Below are positions 7,138 to 8,338 of a DNA stretch of 8,338 nucleotides, one piece after another. This DNA is from Chloroflexota bacterium (GTDB lineage: Bacteria; Chloroflexota; Anaerolineae; 4572-78; J111). The notes beneath the pieces were generated by a model. It was given only the letters and a program-made list of their open reading frames with translations, did no database searches and was not told the origin of the DNA. The DNA is taken from assembly GCA_003695455.1 (NCBI GenBank), contig RFJF01000298.1, positions 1-8,338 of the forward strand, written 5' to 3'. A program made the position numbers and the translations under genes. Position 1 is the stretch's first letter. Each line of letters starts with the position of its first letter.

Positions 7138-7142
7138 CACTC

Positions 7143-7147
7143 AGGAG
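7143..7147 (+). promoter_or_regulatory. Ribosome binding site AGGAG of the beta-helix gene
   Basis: AGGAG lies six bases before the ATG at 7154 and only three before the GTG at 7151, which favours the ATG as the start. It sits in the 16-base gap after the giant gene's TAA. The gap has no room for a terminator or promoter, so the two genes are very likely on one mRNA. Confidence 0.75.
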
Positions 7148-7153
7148 CAAGTG

Positions 7154-8338
7154 ATGAACCGCACCATTCGCACTACCAACTTCAAAATATCCCTCTGGTT
7201 GGCCGGATTGGTCTGTCTGCTGGTCGGGTTGGTGATGGCAAACCAGGATCGTCCCGTTTGGGCGCAGGAGTCAAAAGCCGGGGGGACGACCTACTACGTG
7301 GCTCCCAACGGCGACGACGCCAACGACTGCCTCTCGCCCGCTTCGCCCTGCGCGGCCATCACCGCCGCCGTGGGCAAGGCCGCGGACGGCGATTCGATTG
7401 CCCTGGCCGCCGGAACCTACACCGAAACTCTGGTCTTAACCAAAAGCCTGACTCTGTTGGGCGCTGGCGTTGGGGCAACTAAAATTGACGCGGATGGGTT
7501 TGACCGGGTTGTGACCATCGCGGCGGATACAACGGTTGCGATTTCCGGCGTGGCTATTCAGGGCGGGGCGGGCGTTTCCGAAGGGGCGGGCATCTACAAC
7601 GCCGGAACGCTAACCCTGAACGCCAGCGCCGTGCAAACAAACGGCGCATACGAACCTGGGCAAACCGGCGTAGGCGGGGGCATTTACAACACGGCGAGCG
7701 GCGTATTGACTCTGATAGATAGCACCGTTACCAACAACGCTGCCGGCTCAGATTTATCGAATAGCATCGGCGGCGGCATTGCCAACTACGGAACCCTCAC
7801 ACTGATAAGGAGTGAAGTCAGCCTCAACGGCGCCGGCTCACTACAGAACAGCTTTGGCGGCGGCATCGCCAATTTCGGCCCGTTGACAAGTATCAACAGC
7901 ACTATCGCCTACAATGCCGCGGCCAGCGGCATCGGCGGCGGCTATGGCGGCGGCCTGTACACCGATGGGGTCAGCGCCACTGTCAGCCTGACCCATACCA
8001 CCGTAGTCAGTAATTTTGCCGGCGGGGTTAGCAGCAGCGCCGGTCTGGGAGCCGGCATCTACAAAATCAACGGGGCGATCACCCTGCACAGTTCTCTGCT
8101 GGCCCACAATGCCCTGGGGATGTGCGACGTGATACCGGTTTACCCCTATGTGTCCAACTGCCGCCCAACAACGCCCCTCAACTGCTCCGGCGTTATTTCC
8201 TCCGCCGGCTACAACCTGCTTGCCGACGGCGACGGCTGTAGCTTCACTCCGACTACAGGCGACCAGGTTGGTACGGGCGCGACCCCCATTGAGCCGCGTC
8301 TGGTTCCGCTGGGCGATTTCGGCGGGCCGGGCTGGACG
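7154..8338 (+). CDS. Exported parallel beta-helix protein with choice-of-anchor-Q-like module (3' end outside window)
   Basis: The reading frame stays open for 395 codons to the window edge, so the protein is partial. A signal peptide is clear: basic n-region, core at about 14-29 and probable cleavage at VWA37-QES. After TTYYVAPNGDDANDC (45-59), typical of the start of secreted right-handed beta-helix proteins, come rungs of about 29-32 residues. Each has a glycine turn followed by a small strand (GAGIYN, GGGIYN, GGGIANYG, GGGIANFG, GGGLYTDG, GAGIYK) and strands such as LTLIDSTVTNN. Residues 350-395 (SAGYNLLADGDGCSF, then GDQVGT and PLGDFGGP) match the cap region of choice-of-anchor Q proteins. 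The role is likely surface attachment or polysaccharide binding; some beta-helix relatives are lyases, but no catalytic residues can be assigned. It follows the giant exoprotein gene by 16 bases. Confidence 0.85.
   Translation, partial: MNRTIRTTNFKISLWLAGLVCLLVGLVMANQDRPVWAQESKAGGTTYYVAPNGDDANDCLSPASPCAAITAAVGKAADGDSIALAAGTYTETLVLTKSLTLLGAGVGATKIDADGFDRVVTIAADTTVAISGVAIQGGAGVSEGAGIYNAGTLTLNASAVQTNGAYEPGQTGVGGGIYNTASGVLTLIDSTVTNNAAGSDLSNSIGGGIANYGTLTLIRSEVSLNGAGSLQNSFGGGIANFGPLTSINSTIAYNAAASGIGGGYGGGLYTDGVSATVSLTHTTVVSNFAGGVSSSAGLGAGIYKINGAITLHSSLLAHNALGMCDVIPVYPYVSNCRPTTPLNCSGVISSAGYNLLADGDGCSFTPTTGDQVGTGATPIEPRLVPLGDFGGPGWT

Noticed and set aside
5443..7140. A 565-codon open frame on the minus strand covering the 3' quarter of the giant gene
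   Set aside because: It would start with GTG and has no Shine-Dalgarno site. Its composition (rich in R, G, A, V and H with no domain pattern) is that of an antisense shadow of GC-rich codons. The + strand frame has clear domains over the same bases.
7586..8060. GGC-rich repeated strings in the last gene as a DNA repeat array
   Set aside because: Spacing follows the protein rung length (about 29-32 codons) and the bases between diverge. The repetition is explained by beta-helix turns.

Overview
The window looks like a piece of a GC-rich bacterial chromosome or metagenomic contig. It most resembles Chloroflexota (Anaerolineae/Caldilineae-like). This rests on the style of the secreted proteins: a huge mosaic exoprotein ending in the tail NIYLPLVLK, and a beta-helix protein with a choice-of-anchor-Q type module. 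The assignment is inferred from family resemblance, not from a marker gene.

Layout, all on the + strand. Positions 1-170 form an AT-richer non-coding leader. Its first 29 bases resemble the right arm of an integron-type attC site cut by the window edge. A good sigma70-like promoter lies at 97-126, with short inverted repeats over its -35 box. Next is a small polytopic membrane protein gene (171-764) split by an in-frame TGA at 369-371; both halves share one frame and read as one roughly 197-residue protein. After a 34-base gap holding three 7-bp tandem units and a strong Shine-Dalgarno site comes one giant gene (799-7137). It encodes a 2112-residue secreted multidomain protein: signal peptide, WapA/RHS-prefix-like N-terminus, DNRLRE-like domain, a long unassigned beta-rich middle, two fibronectin-III-like domains, thrombospondin-3-like calcium motifs, a BACON-like Ig domain and the YLPLVLK tail. 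Sixteen bases later another gene starts with its own Shine-Dalgarno site (7154 onward). It encodes an exported parallel beta-helix protein that runs off the window end after 395 codons.

The close spacing, shared strand and lack of a visible terminator between genes suggest one transcript from the promoter near position 110. Both large products are exported and built for adhesion or binding, so the locus is best read as a cell-surface/secretome operon behind a (possibly inactivated) small membrane protein. No enzyme active site, toxin domain, CRISPR array, tRNA or rRNA was seen. The most noteworthy points are the in-frame TGA, the C-terminal tail as a candidate sorting signal, the large unassigned middle of the giant protein, and the possible attC arm at the left edge.
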